A stretch of DNA of 64,000 nucleotides from Zhengitettix transpicula (GCA_037074705.1 CM073590.1:135055600-135119599), one strand, 5' to 3'. Shown: positions 39,001 to 49,817, counted from the first letter of the stretch. Made by a program: numbers and translations. Notes: generated by a model not told the origin, from the letters alone.

Positions 39001-40969
39001 CAAAGGGTGTAGAATAAGTCATATAATATACATTAAGTGTAATAATTATACACTATCAAATAAATAACATATGTTATCATGTACCATATGAGATATATTT
39101 CAGAATAAATCAAATTCTGTTAATATTTTTTATATTGATTTATTTACAGACACATCAACAGCTCAGGTTATTAGTGACTCATTATGAGAACTCATTTTGA
39201 CTTGTCAGAGGAATGATTTGACAAGAGATTCTGTCACATACACAATCATCTATATGCCCTCTATATGCTGAACCCTGGCTGTTGATTTTATGATGTACAT
39301 ATCACTACACTGACATTATTCTAACAGCAAGTGTAATTTGGTTGCAGGTGTACTTTTCCAATTTCTTCTATTATTAATTGTAGAAGAAAATTCTCAAAGT
39401 GTTTTAATTTTTAAATGAGTATGTTTAGCATAGAAATGGTGGTAGAATACAGTGCAAATTTATGATTCAATACGTCTGCAAGATACTACTCTATCATTGA
39501 ATTAGACACCTGTTGACTCATACCATTCAGCAAAAGAATAACTAATTTTTAGCTTTTTGCATATTCCTAAGAGAGGGCATGATTTTTTATATGTATTACC
39601 AGAATTTATTAATTTATTTGCTTAAAAATTTATGCATAACAACATACATAAAATACAAGTAGAGTTAATAATTATATAATAATTATAAATTATAAATAAA
39701 CGAATGAGAACATATAATCTCGTAAGAAAATAGTATGATAAATAGGTTAAAAAATATTCAAATATACAAGCAGGTTTAACTGTTTGTATTAATTTGGAGA
39801 ATTTCTTAGCTGCGGAACTGCAGCACCTCCAATTTCCACTTGATATTATCACTAACATTTATTGTAATGAGTCCAATTTTCTTGAATTCTTTCTTTACAA
39901 TTGCACAATATAAAAGCCTTAAGTTTAATATCAGTTGATGCCATCCCCACCCCACCCATCTATGAAAAAGAAACAAAAATGTTGGTATGGATCAGTGCTC
40001 TTTACAGAGGAGTTTGACTGTTGTCCACATGTGTACATAGGCAGCAGCTCCATGCAGTGCCATCTCAGTTTTCATCCAGAGAATAAGGAGAAAATTATTT
40101 AAATGTTTGCGAAAATTATAACCATAAGAATGCATTTCATTTTTTAAATGAATAGATTAACATTAATGTAACAATTTAGGTTTAAGTAGGTAAAAAAATG
40201 GTTGATTTCGTTCTTTTAAGATTTTGTCAATTTTTCTTTTTATACACAATTTAAAGTATTAAAAATTTTCTGGAGTAGCACCCCACTAATTTTAGCTACG
40301 AACTGCCACTGATGTTAAAACTATCAAACCATAGCTATGAATCATTCCTCGATGAAGAGTTTACATGATAAAAATATTGGTTTGAATCTTTCATTATTAA
40401 AAAAACAAACAATTTCTTACTTAGTCTGTCAGAATGCTATTTTGATTATAGACTCCTCAGGTTTGACAGAATTTACCAGTCCTATTTCATAACAGTTTCC
40501 TACCTTTGAGTATAGGTACAGCCCTCCAGATCTTGGTAGGTCCTTCTTGGCAGAATTGGCCAAGACCCATTTCGAAGAATACAAGCGGCAAGCCCAGTAC
40601 CAGCATGGCAACGACGTAGACCAACATGAAAGGACCTGAGGGCAGGACAGAACGGCGTCACTCGGCGCTGTTAGAGACTGACGGAGACCCACGGAGAGCT
40701 ACTCACCTCCACCGTGTAGAAGCACCACGGCCGGGAGACGGATAATGTTGCCGACGCTGGCAGCAAGAGATAGGGTGGTCAGCGTGTTGGCGGCTGAGGG
40801 CATCCACGAGCAGCAGCCCACCTGAAACAAAAACCCGCACTGAGGCCCGCTCCGTCACGCACAATGCACGCACCTGGCGCGACGCGCCTTCCGCCTCAAC
40901 ACTTACGTTGCTACTAATTAAACCATGAATGAAATAAGCGATAGCGGTAAACGACATCAGCAGAATCAT
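24983..40969 (-). CDS. Divergent SLC6-family (sodium/neurotransmitter symporter fold) transporter
   Basis: Multi-pass plasma-membrane transporter of the SLC6 fold; substrate unknown. Exons (minus strand): 40969-40907 (uncertain), 40821-40707, 40635-40504, 38926-38802, 38181-38156 (26 nt), 36634-36542, 36463-36298, 34371-34268, 31475-31250, 28095-27970, 26396-26297, 26214-26117, 25577-25407 and 25252-24983 (stop). All phases agree, giving about 604 residues, normal for SLC6. TM1 reads LAASVGNIIRLPAVVLLHGG (40-59), where the family usually has 'GNVWRFPY'. TM2 is MLVYVVAMLVLGLPLVFFEM then GLGQF. TM6 has QVLFSTQIGFGNITTCAG (248-265). TM8 ends TLSGFCSM, where most members have 'LGLDSQF'. The TM3-TM4 extracellular loop is short. 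The tail after TM12 is basic and Ser/Thr-rich. It is an orphan-like member; I cannot name the orthologue. The first, hydrophobic exon may be wrong and the true N-tail may lie further upstream. Confidence 0.85.
27763..27900 (+). repeat. Dispersed short repeat with GAAGGGG / CCTCAAAAAT stem-loop, copy A
   Basis: CTTGAGAAGGGGGCTTATG then CCCTCAAAAATTTG, followed by TTATTACTTCCTAGCCTG, parallels 37082-37160 (GTGAAGGGGACTAAG then TCCTCAAAAATTG, then ACACAGCCTGACTGG). GGGGGC and GCCCTC can pair as a small stem. It lies in SLC6 intron 10. Confidence 0.6.
28640..29870 (+). pseudogene. Jockey-like LINE reverse transcriptase and 3' ORF remnant
   Basis: Broken plus-strand frames resemble the reverse transcriptase of insect Jockey-clade non-LTR elements. 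In order: CILKKAFDHSWHDSLLVKLK (the 'D..KAFD.VWH.GLL.KL' block), YRIILSYLNFRTFTVNL, then GSVLGPVLYMMYISE after a stop (the 'G.PQGSVLGP.LY' block). Further on comes a degraded thumb and tail with an 'APWYV... LGIPTV'-like segment (about 29640-29700) and NFSNHPNILL. The YADD catalytic box is not preserved. It sits in SLC6 intron 9, antisense to the gene. Confidence 0.75.
29871..31249. other. Rest of SLC6 intron 9; no gene seen
   Basis: AT-rich sequence with a purine-rich stretch at about 30195-30350. A plus-strand open frame at 30064-30339 is low-complexity (Lys/Arg/Gly) and is not supported as a gene. Confidence 0.6.
32098..32205 (+). repeat. Dispersed repeat with hammerhead-like motif, copy B
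   Basis: Matches the reverse complement of 11268-11375. On its minus strand ATGAAGAAAGGAACAAGG is followed by CTTCC and AGAAACATTGTG, giving GGAA/TTCC pairing before GAAAC. It lies in SLC6 intron 8. Confidence 0.6.
32452..32860 (+). repeat. Dispersed repeat, partner of 21.43-21.90 kb
   Basis: About 410 bp homologous, in reverse orientation, to the block in MCAT intron 2; several 10-15 bp blocks are identical and spacing is conserved. It is not classified. Confidence 0.75.
33009..33052. repeat. TA dinucleotide microsatellite
   Basis: About 22 TA units directly against the left end of the LTR-like element that starts at 33053. Confidence 0.9.
33053..34172 (+). mobile_element. Probable solo LTR with TGTAATACCC / GGGTATTACA termini
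   Basis: 1120 bp bounded by a perfect 10-bp inverted terminus, TGTAATACCC at the left and GGGTATTACA at the right, opening TG and closing CA as LTRs do. Both flanks read ATAT, consistent with a 4-bp target duplication but ambiguous because of the TA repeat. Inside are repeated GCGGCTCTTAGAG-like phrases (about 33178, 33220 and 33330) and a CCCTGGGGTACAGAGTCTGA segment near 33898. No coding capacity; minus-strand open frames at 33318-33850 are by-products. It lies in SLC6 intron 8. Confidence 0.7.
35559..36015. repeat. Inverted twin tRNA-like SINE unit, copy 1
   Basis: Left module, minus strand: GGTTCCGGGTTCAATTG (B-box-like, about 35660-35680), then a tail with CATTTTTCCATTCTCATACT and GGCCTTCACGGTTTGATGCT. 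Right module, plus strand: GGGATAGTTCAGTGATAGAG (A-box-like, 35941-35960) and GGGTTCGATTCC (B-box-like, 35968-35979). Tail sequence also recurs inverted at 35716-35792, so 35559-35792 folds back with about 75-bp imperfect arms. The same layout occurs at 52.17-52.55 kb. Confidence 0.7.
36979..37160 (+). repeat. ATAC microsatellite and dispersed stem-loop repeat, copy B
   Basis: A CATACATACATACAT run (36983-36997) precedes a segment with ACCTGAAACCAACAGTTTCAG and the GAAGGGGACTAAG / TCCTCAAAAATTG stem-loop (about 37112-37138), homologous to 27763-27900. It lies in SLC6 intron 5. Confidence 0.6.
38331..38426 (+). other. Short open frame with signal-peptide-like N-terminus
   Basis: ATG at 38331 opens 31 codons, stop at 38424-38426. 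It starts MKCIVVLLTGIVMGLGQS: a Lys, a hydrophobic core and a small-residue cleavage-like end, then 13 more residues. It is antisense within SLC6 intron 4 and has no visible homologue. It may be a relic first exon of a secreted-protein gene or pure chance. Confidence 0.2.
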
Positions 40970-41599
40970 ACAGATCAATGTGGGTGGAAAAATATAAAAG
41001 TTTGGAGTTGGAACTTTATGTCAATTGTGGTTGAAGACAAAGTTATTTTTTTCAGGTATTCCAAAGACACATTTTCTAGAATTCAGAGGTAGCGAATGGA
41101 GAATGAGCATTTAGATTAAGTAATATGCTCCATATGGAAGGATTGACGTCCCAACATTTCGAACAGTTCGTTTCAATTTTTAGAAGATAATGACAAAAAG
41201 TAGAGTTCCTCTAGAGTAAATTTAAATTTGTTAATAAAAACTAATTTTCATGTAATCTACATAACATAATGCACACATATATGTGCTGTTATATGTTTTG
41301 ACCTGAAATAGGGAACATCGCCTGTACAAGTGCAAAACAATGGAAAATATAAGCTTTTAAAGACTTTAGTATTACATAAAATAAGAGTGTCTAAAAATCA
41401 CGCCGAATCAAAAGTGAAAAATACTCGCGAACTTATTAAAGTCTAAAAATACTACCAGGACCTTAAAGGAGTAAAAAATACAACGTTTAACCATACAGAG
41501 GCCAAAACATAGTTCCGTACCCTAAGAAAATAAAAAATAGACCCGGTAACATAAGAGGGTCAAAACTACTCCGGGTAACTTTTTGTCAACCACGTCCAC

Positions 41600-42440
41600 C
41601 TCCATGACGAGGAGCATAAAATGCCATTAACCACTCAATGACTCCTATAACTCAGAAATAGACTCTCCGTCTTTTTTCCATTATTTTTTATGTAAACCCC
41701 TTCCACCACCTCCCCTTCCTTGCCTTTTGTATATTTAAAAATTGTAGAACAACACTATCACTATTCATCGACCACGAAAAAGTTATATTAGACGCTAATA
41801 ATGGCCGTTTAGGAACGTTTTTAAGTGACATCCCCTTCTTAATCCCTTGGCGTTTGTTCCTGGATCGTAGGTAACATGTTAATAAAGTTTGGTAGAAATT
41901 TCTCTACGTGTTTAAGATTATACACGGAAATTTATTTCGCCCCCTTCCACGCCCTCCTAGGGGTTAAACTACATATTAATAAGTATGGTAAATGTCATAA
42001 TTAAAGTCAGTGACATCCATAGCATCAGATTCTACACCAATCTCGGTCGTGTACGCGGAAATTTGTTTCACCGTCTTCCACGCCCACTCCTAGGGATTGA
42101 ACTACAATTTAACCAGTAAATGCCAGAATTAAACTCAGTGACTTTATGTAACGGCCTTTATCCCCCCCGCCCCCCCCAACCCGACACCTAGGGACTGAAC
42201 TACAACTTAACTAACAAGGTGAATGTCAGAATTAAACTCATTGACTTCTATAACCCTGGATTTAACACTAATCTCGGTTGTTTCGCGTTATTTTTATGTA
42301 ACGCCTATCCACTCCCTCCCTCAGTGGTGCTCACTACCAGAACTGTAAGGGATTGAAATGATATAATAAAAACATCTGGAGAGAAACTATTAATCTCATC
42401 GACACAGCAAATTAATTATTCGACGCTAAAAACATCCGTT
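41600..42440. repeat. GGGGTTGAAA-type degenerate repeat family, copy 2
   Basis: Successive loosely related units of about 110-150 bp, each with TAGGG(G/A)(T/C)TGAACTACA, AATGTCA(T/G)AATTAAA, CAGTGAC, a CCATA or CTATAACC tract and CTAATCTCGGTTG. One contains a C-rich run (CCCCCCCGCCCCCCC, about 42163-42177). The phrases match the 12.8-13.9 kb block. Confidence 0.7.
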
Positions 42441-43494
42441 TGTCATGTTTTGAAATTTAACGCCCGTTTACTCATTGGGAATTGGGGAACACTTCCAAAG
42501 GCCGACAGAAATCTTCCGACACCAAAAGCGCAATTGTCTTTTCTTGGTAAGCATCAAATCAAATTGTTCTCAAACATGCAGAGACTATAAGACCACATAC
42601 GCTTAATTTTTTTAAAATTCTAATCACTCCATTGAACGCCGCGTACGTGGAAGTGCGGAGATTGTTTTAGTGCGTCAGGTTATATATACATTAACTACCT
42701 GTTAGATACTGTAATTCAGCATAAGCTGAAGTGATTCGCGGCCCTGATTTTCAACATAACTAGTAGTTTGAGGATAGTATTTATTAGGAACCTTATCGTG
42801 TAGTAGCTATGTAAATTGACTTCATTGGTCAGGATTTATGGAAAAGAATAGTCCTAAAATTAATTGACCAAAATGGAATACTATAATGGCCCGGACAGAA
42901 ACAGTGAGGTTATGCGTGATTTTGAAAGCTTTATGAAAGGATCTTGCTTGGAAGGAAATAAGTGATCTTTTTGGAACCGACCTACGGTATAATTAATAAT
43001 TATTGTAGAAAACCATTCAGTATGAAACACAGGTACGATATAGGGAAATTCTTGTTTGTAAAAATTACAATTGGAAGCTGAAACAGTTTGCCAGAATCAC
43101 TGCTGGAACCCACCAATCTCTTAAGTTTTAAAAGTGAGATAAACCAAATAATTATTTAATCTATGAACAGGGAGAAATAAAGTTTTGTATTGATGTGAAG
43201 TAAATTTTTATAATAATATATAATAATTATAAAGTTCATGTGCTTTACCGAAATGATTTGGAATAAGGAAATAAATATAATCACTTTTGTAGGTGCAGTA
43301 TGCTTCGAATACTGACTGTTTAGACGTGGGATTGCGAAGGCAAAGACAGATTAAATAGATTGAAATTACTAGGTCAATATCTGTTCAAGTCCCTTACCGA
43401 ATTAAATCTTCCTCACTGACGCTTTTCCCTTACGCAATTGATTTCAGAACGAAGAAATACTTTAAACCCACCTCAACTAAATAAAGCTACGAAA

Positions 43495-43680
43495 TAGGTT
43501 AGGATAGAAAAATATCGACATGGCCGGGGATCGAACTCAGGATAATCGATTTGTACGCAGACGCTCTAACCACTGAGCTATCCTCGTCGATTCACGGCCA
43601 AATGAAAGATTTCTGCGTCCGTTGTAGAGACTTGAACACAGGGTTCGATTCCCGGTCCTGTCTAAATTATTCTGTCCTAA
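43495..43680. repeat. Inverted twin tRNA-like SINE unit, copy 2
   Basis: On the minus strand GGATAGCTCAGTGGTTAGAG (43583-43564) is a near-perfect tRNA A-box region, and GAGTTCGATCCCCGG (about 43539-43525) a B-box. On the plus strand GGGTTCGATTCCCGG (43641-43655) is a second B-box. The flanking tails (TCGATATTTTTCTATCCTAA and the plus-strand CTAAATTATTCTGTCCTAAT) are inverted relatives. The anticodon and T-stem pairings are too poor for a working tRNA. Confidence 0.7.
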
Positions 43681-43705
43681 TTCGTTGATTACTAATTTAG
43701 TATAT

Positions 43706-44620
43706 TGTTTTAATTGGAAAGTTGGATTGTAGAGGACTGATTATTAGAGGATATAGAGCGGACGCCGCAACAATTCGGCGAGGCAAAGAAAAACATTGTT
43801 GAGATTCTACGCGCTCAAAAATCTACGAGACGAGGAAGTTCAGTTGGGCAGCGGACAGCAAACAGTTCGAAAGCAATCTTGGGTCAGGCAAGGAACGGCG
43901 AGGCAGTAAGGAACAGCAAAGTTTTTCTACAAAAGTAATAGAGTCAGGAATGTGCAGCCGCAAATAGGACAGTTTGATAGCAGTTACAAACATGCTCTAA
44001 AATATTGAAAAAGTAAAACAATCTTCAGTAGGGGAGGAGAGATTGAAATTAACGTCGTAATCGGTGGCAGAGCGGACATTCAACTTGCTGGCCATAGACC
44101 AAATCCAACTAAAACTACACGAGATCTGCAAATCCAGGTTGCAGCAAAGCATCGAGAAACTACGCCAATTAGAATTTGTTGAAATTTAAAGCCTGTGAAT
44201 ACTAGAATCAGTGATATCCCCAAATGTTGTGCACGAAAAACCTAAAACGAGACCTGGGCGGCCGTAAGTAGAAAAACTTACAAAAATCATATTGTAAACC
44301 ACTTTTAAAAGATATGTCAGATCGTTCTTTAATTATTTAGTTCTTTAATAATAATTATTTAATTATTACATTTAAATTCAATCTGTAGTGTTATTTTATC
44401 CACAACAAAGTTCGTCTATGTTTCAGACGCATTAACTTCCATAAAAGCTAAATGTAATTTGATTGTATAAAATTCACCCATTTATCAAACCCAGATAAAG
44501 ACCCTGAGATCTCAAATATTATTGTGTATTTAAAATATAATAAATATTGTTTGTAGTTTTCACGTAATAGTTCTTTTTATTTAGCCACAGCAATTTTGTA
44601 GTATATTTAAATTTATTACA
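43706..44620 (+). mobile_element. Probable solo LTR, copy 2 (ATAT target duplication)
   Basis: 915 bp beginning TGTTTTAATTGG and ending ATTTATTACA, with ATAT on both sides (43702-43705 and 44621-44624) outside any long TA run. It carries TATCAAACCCAGATAAAG then ACCCTGAGA (about 44485-44510), shared with copies at 6.3-7.3 and 62.9-64.0 kb. No internal coding region adjoins it. Confidence 0.65.
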
Positions 44621-45317
44621 ATATATAATTATCAAAAATTGGGAAGTCGAATACTCGGAAAAATTATTTTAGAAGGATCCGTAACTTGTATGATTTAATT
44701 CGGTTATTCCAATGTTTCTGGTAGATTAATGTTGGAAGAGATGAAACGCATGTGTTCCACCGTTCTCCGATGTGAAAAACCGACTGGTTTCTTTTTAGGG
44801 CTGCAATATAGCTTTGAATTTTTCTTATTGTTTGAATCGTTAAATATTTCTTATCCTTCAATCACCGGTTTCGTTCTTGCCGGTCTCTCATTCATGGATC
44901 TTTCAGTCATTTCATTTATTATTGTTTTTGTCTGTCTTCTGTTTGTCTCAATCCCTGAGCGCACTTTTTCTTAATCTCTGCTGACCTTACGATCTCTATG
45001 TCGCATATAGTGGATTACCAGAATAATGTCTATGTGTTTCTTTATATGCATATCCACTTCCGATTTTGTCTTAAAAGTTATGTTATACTTTTATTACTCG
45101 ATGAATTCGCACCGTGCGGTCTGTAATTTAACTTCTTTAATGCAGTGATCGAGTGGAAATATACTTGTTTGTTATGCTACATATTGTATGTATGTATATC
45201 TTAGAAAAGTTAATATTTTTTAATATTAATAAAACTAATGTAAGAGTTGCTCTATAGGCATTAAAGGTAAAAAAAACTCAAGACAAGTATTCCAAATTTC
45301 GAAGTTGGAATTCCGGA

Positions 45318-45487
45318 TTAATTGTACGCAAAGGAACGTACTTCAGAATATAATTTCACGACTAAAGTGACGAGACCGTGAAAACGGTGGAACGAAGCTC
45401 GCGAGGAAATGGTCTTGACCTTGACTGCGATATTGCGCAAGTCAGCCATGTCGAGGTTATCGGGACAAAATACCTGGCGTGACGTCA
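45318..45487 (-). promoter_or_regulatory. GC-rich island with CRE octamer and a possible first exon
   Basis: A pocket clearly richer in G+C than its surroundings. TGACGTCA (45480-45487) is the CREB/ATF octamer. On the minus strand ATG at about 45450 opens MADLRNIAVKVKTISSRASF and more, reaching a donor-like GTACGT near 45341 in phase 0, the phase that SLC6 exon 1 or 2 would accept. This might be the promoter and N-terminal exon of the SLC6 gene, but no transcript evidence is available and chance is quite possible. Confidence 0.25.
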
Positions 45488-46179
45488 TGACGCAGGACAA
45501 GTTGGGGGTCTTGGTCTCGGCTAAATTGCTATCACCGACCTCAATCTTGTGCGGGGTGCCTCAATAGACCAAATGCGAGCGTACTGGTTCTCTCTGAAGT
45601 TGTGTCTTATCAAGAATAACACATCCAACATATTACATACAATTAAATCCAGCTGAATAAACCAAGTATTTGTTAAATTCCCGTAGTATCTACTTTTAAT
45701 TGTTATTGTATTTCTTACAGATATCTGTTTTTTACTTCCAGGTAAATTACAGATAAACCTTGTCCAGATCAATGGAACTGTACAGTCTGGCACAACACTA
45801 AACGTAGGTATACCACGTATATATCTCTGGAATCTGTTAATAATTAATTGTAATTATAGTCCCTTCACAAGAGAAATCATGTAAGGTCTTTAGTGTAAAA
45901 CAGATAATTATTTAAAAATAACTATAAATCTTATAAATTTTTTATTCACATTAAACATTCTGTTAAATCATTTCCCAGAAATAATTTGCCGGCCTGCTGT
46001 GGCGTAGTAGTCAGTGTCAATTTCGGCGAGGGTTTAGATGTTGAGTTTGTGTTTCCACTATCATCAACCGAGAACCTCTCACTGGAGAATTTCCTGCCAA
46101 CGTCAGTAAAAAAAAAAGACACCCCTGTTCCTAATCCAGCACATTGACCTATAGAATATTGAAATTCTGATTGTCAATT

Positions 46180-46440
46180 AACAATATGCATCATCACGTT
46201 GCCAACACTCGTCAATTTTCTGGTGCGTTTCCCGAGGAATAACAGCCATTTCTTCACGAATATTCTCTTTCAATTGTATTGTCGCGGATGACTTGTTAAC
46301 CTCAATTTTTACATATGCCCAGAGGAAAAAGTCAGGAGTCAAGTCACTACGCCTGGGAGGTCATCGAATATTACCTTCAAGCGAAATGAGTTTTCCTGGA
46401 AACGTTTGGTTTACGACAGACAAAGATTCGTTAGACCTTT
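46180..46440 (-). pseudogene. Tc1/mariner-superfamily transposase C-terminal remnant
   Basis: On the minus strand, across two frame changes: FPGKLISLEGNIRWPPRRSD then LTPDFFLWAYVKIEVNKS, the family's 'WPPRSPDLTP.DFFLWGY.K..V' block that holds the third catalytic acidic residue. It continues with LKENIREEMAVIPRETHQKI, the usual 'L...I...I..IP...L......' tail, and a stop. Frameshifts and a lost residue in 'PDLTP.DF' make it dead. The N-terminal and central domains are absent. Confidence 0.65.
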
Positions 46441-47241
46441 GGCATATCATGACACCAAGTCCTGCTGTAGACTTCAAAACTGAGAAGTTTCAGGAATAAA
46501 AAAAATTATACAACGTTGTTGTCTGCCTGTTGCAATTTTTGGCTCCACAATAATTCCGACAAAAACTTTAGGTAAATTCAGTGTATTCGGTTTAAATTAC
46601 GTTATGAGGAAGCAATTTTATTTTTCAAAAATACTCTACAAAGAATGTAAGCTCGGCTGATGACTTGTGAGTGTGGATTGATAATCCAGGATCCCATCGC
46701 ACAAAACCGCCAACTTCACCAACTGCTTCCTCGGCCCTCGATGACCTTGAAGGTTCCTTTCGTGAAATGATCCACAGAGACTGAATCTCCACCACGGGCA
46801 ACCACTTACAACTGATCATATTTATGGACAGCCTGGCATTTTGATGAAAATATAGTAAAAATATTTATGTGAATGTTACATTTTTAAATTATATAAGGAT
46901 TGAGCCCTGGTTCACGGAGGTATAGTTATTTTGTATCTCGCTGCCACTAAAAATCTGGGTCATATTACAGAAATTGGTTAGAAATAATTTATGTAACGAT
47001 TCAATTCAAATGTAAACTTTTCTATATTTCCAACAAAACCACTGTGAACCTAATTCCACGTTGAAATTAATCTGTAACGAATGAACATATAATAGAAGTT
47101 ATAAACCGTCCTACCAATTACGTATGTAATATACAGCGTTGTTTCTCTCACATGATTCATTAGTGCAGATTTTTCCGATTGTACTTATAAGTACAAAACA
47201 ACGAGATATATTCAAAGATTGAAGCATTTCCCGATGTAGTT

Positions 47242-47394
47242 GTTCAATATATTGTTCTCGGAGTTCAACTGGGTTTTGCATAATTATATTAGATGACGCC
47301 TAGAAGATGACGACAGAGCTTTTAGTCGTCGAAACGTTGCGTTCTAATATAATTATGCAAAACCCGGTTGAACTCCGAGAACAATATATTGAAC
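47242..47394. repeat. Near-perfect 52-bp-arm hairpin with hammerhead-like loop
   Basis: Left arm 47242-47293 and right arm 47343-47394 are reverse complements with one mismatch in 52. The 49-nt loop reads TAGAAGA, T, GACGAC, a ten-base loop, GTCGTC, GAAACG, TTG, CG, TT. That is a hammerhead-like order of pieces: a CTGANGA-like box (degenerate here), stem II, GAAA, a mini stem III, and a GTT cleavage-type triplet. Confidence 0.85.
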
Positions 47395-49671
47395 GAGATA
47401 TATTATTTTTATTGGTTTTTGTTTCGGATCTTTGACTTATTATTATAAAAATATTTTTTTTTGTGTTGAGGATATTGTTATACGAGCAGTCCTCGTACCA
47501 CTAATATAGAATATTCGTATGAATATGTAATAGAAAAATTCAGTTAGTGTCAATAACATCCAGTATTTCTCATATTATATTAGAACCTTTAGACAAACCA
47601 GGGGAAAAAATGAGTAACCAGTTATTTATAAATATATAAATACAAAGAATATTATTTCATAGTTTATTTTTTGATTCAAATTGTACCTCCAAGGTTTCTT
47701 TGACTATCCGTGGAAAATTAATCTATTGAGAGTAAAATACGAGTTAATACATTTCTCAGTTTTCCAATTTTGTAAAGATCCAAAAATTCTCAAGACCATA
47801 CAACTATTTATAACATCAGCACACTAAATTTCGTTTCACTTTAGATTTTTTTTTAGTTTTTTTCGTTCTATTTACCATTAAATGGCATATTAAAATTAGT
47901 ATATCCAGTGATACACAACCTATGTGCCTTGTCAATTTTAAGAATAATGTAATTTTTAATCACGAACATTAAACAAATTTGTTACAGAACATGAAGTACG
48001 AAATTGAGCCGTCTCATGAATTCCGCGAATGGGCTTGCCGTTTGTGTTCTAATTTGTAAACCTAACGAGTTGGCCCTTTGCCTAGCAATGCATTTCACTT
48101 GATGATAATGAACCTGCAGCTTTGTATAATGGCTTCAACAATGCTTACATACAAAAGATGATTATAGGTTACCAACCAAATTAATTCTATTATAGCGTTC
48201 GTAAAATACGTTAAATTGATTGAATGTATAAAACATAAACAATAATATTTACCATCCCCTCATATTTACTACATTGAAACTAAAAATCACATTTGCTATG
48301 CATGATTAATTACTTCACTTGAGCGACGATTAGAAACAGAAACAGGAAAATTTACAGTTTAAAATAAAAGTTTCCGTCGATTCGTATTTATTGGTTTTAA
48401 AAAATTTTAACTTCACTTCTAATTTAAATGATTTACAATTTACTAATTAAGTTTGATCTGCAAAATTATTACTCACCCCTAAGTGATGATTAGAATCAGA
48501 AAACATAAAAGTCGGGTAACTTTAATGTAGGCTTATATGTAAATACTTATAAATATCTAATATCTTCCTTAAGTAATGCCGCATTTTCTTTTACATTTTT
48601 AATTCAATGTTGTATTGCTTTTCACGAAACCGAAAGACAATCGTCTGTAATTTATCATACATATATTATATCTCTTAAGCCGCCGAACCTAGGTTTTATC
48701 CCATTTTTGAGCACCAAATAAGAGCAAACGTCATAAGTGAGGAATCTGTGGCAAAATAATTTTTAATTGTTTATTTTCTGTACAAATAATAAACTTGTGT
48801 TAACATTAGGAAGTTAGAACAAAACTTCGTTCATCTTCGGTAAACAATTGCCAACTTTGGATGGAAAAATAACGAATTACTTCGATCACCAAATACGATC
48901 GTACTGAAGCATCAAACTGGCCTTGACCTTGCGGTATTCTCTTTTACGATATTTACTTTCATTTCGTCCTCGCTTTTATAACCTCTCCGCGTCAACATTA
49001 AGTAAAATATTTTCGAGGGAGTTCTGTACATGTCTTAAATAAAACATTGGCTCCACAGACGGTAAGAAGGAAAATAAATTCGTTTCTTAAGGTTAGAAAA
49101 TAAACTTTTAAAAATTTAAAAAGAAGCAATGAACTAGGAAATTATTATACCAGCTGGACAATACAATATAATCTGATAATTAACAGATAGATAATTAAGT
49201 ATCCAATAAACATACGAAAGAGAGAAAATAGATACCACACAAAGTTCCCACAATCCTTATTGATTTCGTCAGGTGCAAAAAAAATCGTAAGAACTTTTGA
49301 GAACGACTCGCAATGTTATCACTTAATTTTGTGTGTTTATTGACTACTTCATTATCTATTTGTTAATTTTCACATAATACAGTCGTTTTAATATTTTCAA
49401 AATTCTGTTTTTTTTAATATACAGTTGTGGAGGTTCTTCTCAAGACGCCTTAGTGAAGGTTTGAACAAAGATCAGATCTTCTAATGACGCTGGGGTGTTA
49501 ATACAATTCCTTCTGAATTAAATTTAAACGTAAACCTTCATGAAAATGGTTTAATGCGCTCAACTTTTTCACTTTCAATATTTTGCAGTCGAATGCCGAT
49601 ATTCAATCCATTAATACTTTAAATAGGATACAATTAACAGTAATTTATCATCATCCCGGTGTAATTGTTGG
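47395..49671. other. No gene or classified element seen
   Basis: AT-rich, without open frames above about 60 codons and without recognised repeat families. Confidence 0.6.
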
Positions 49672-49817
49672 ATAAAAAGTTATCGGTATTCATACAGGTG
49701 CCAACAGCGATTATAACGCTACGTTTCGACGACGAAGATGACGACAGGGCGTTCAGTCGTCGAAACGTCGCGTTTTAATCGCTGTTGGCACCCGTGTGAA
49801 TACCGAGAACTTTTTAT
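49672..49817. repeat. 62-bp-arm hairpin with hammerhead-like centre
   Basis: Left arm 49672-49733 and right arm 49756-49817 pair with about five mismatches. The right half carries GACGAC ... GTCGTC, GAAACG, TCG, CG, TTTT, the same module as at 47.3 kb, although the flanking arm sequence differs. The left half carries the inverted counterpart ACGTTTCGACGAC. Confidence 0.85.

Noticed and set aside
43525..43583. Functional tRNA gene on the minus strand
   Set aside because: A- and B-box-like signals are good, but the acceptor, anticodon and T-stem do not pair into a working cloverleaf; the layout fits a SINE.
46293..46499. Plus-strand 68-codon open frame
   Set aside because: It is a shadow of the Tc1/mariner-type transposase remnant on the minus strand.
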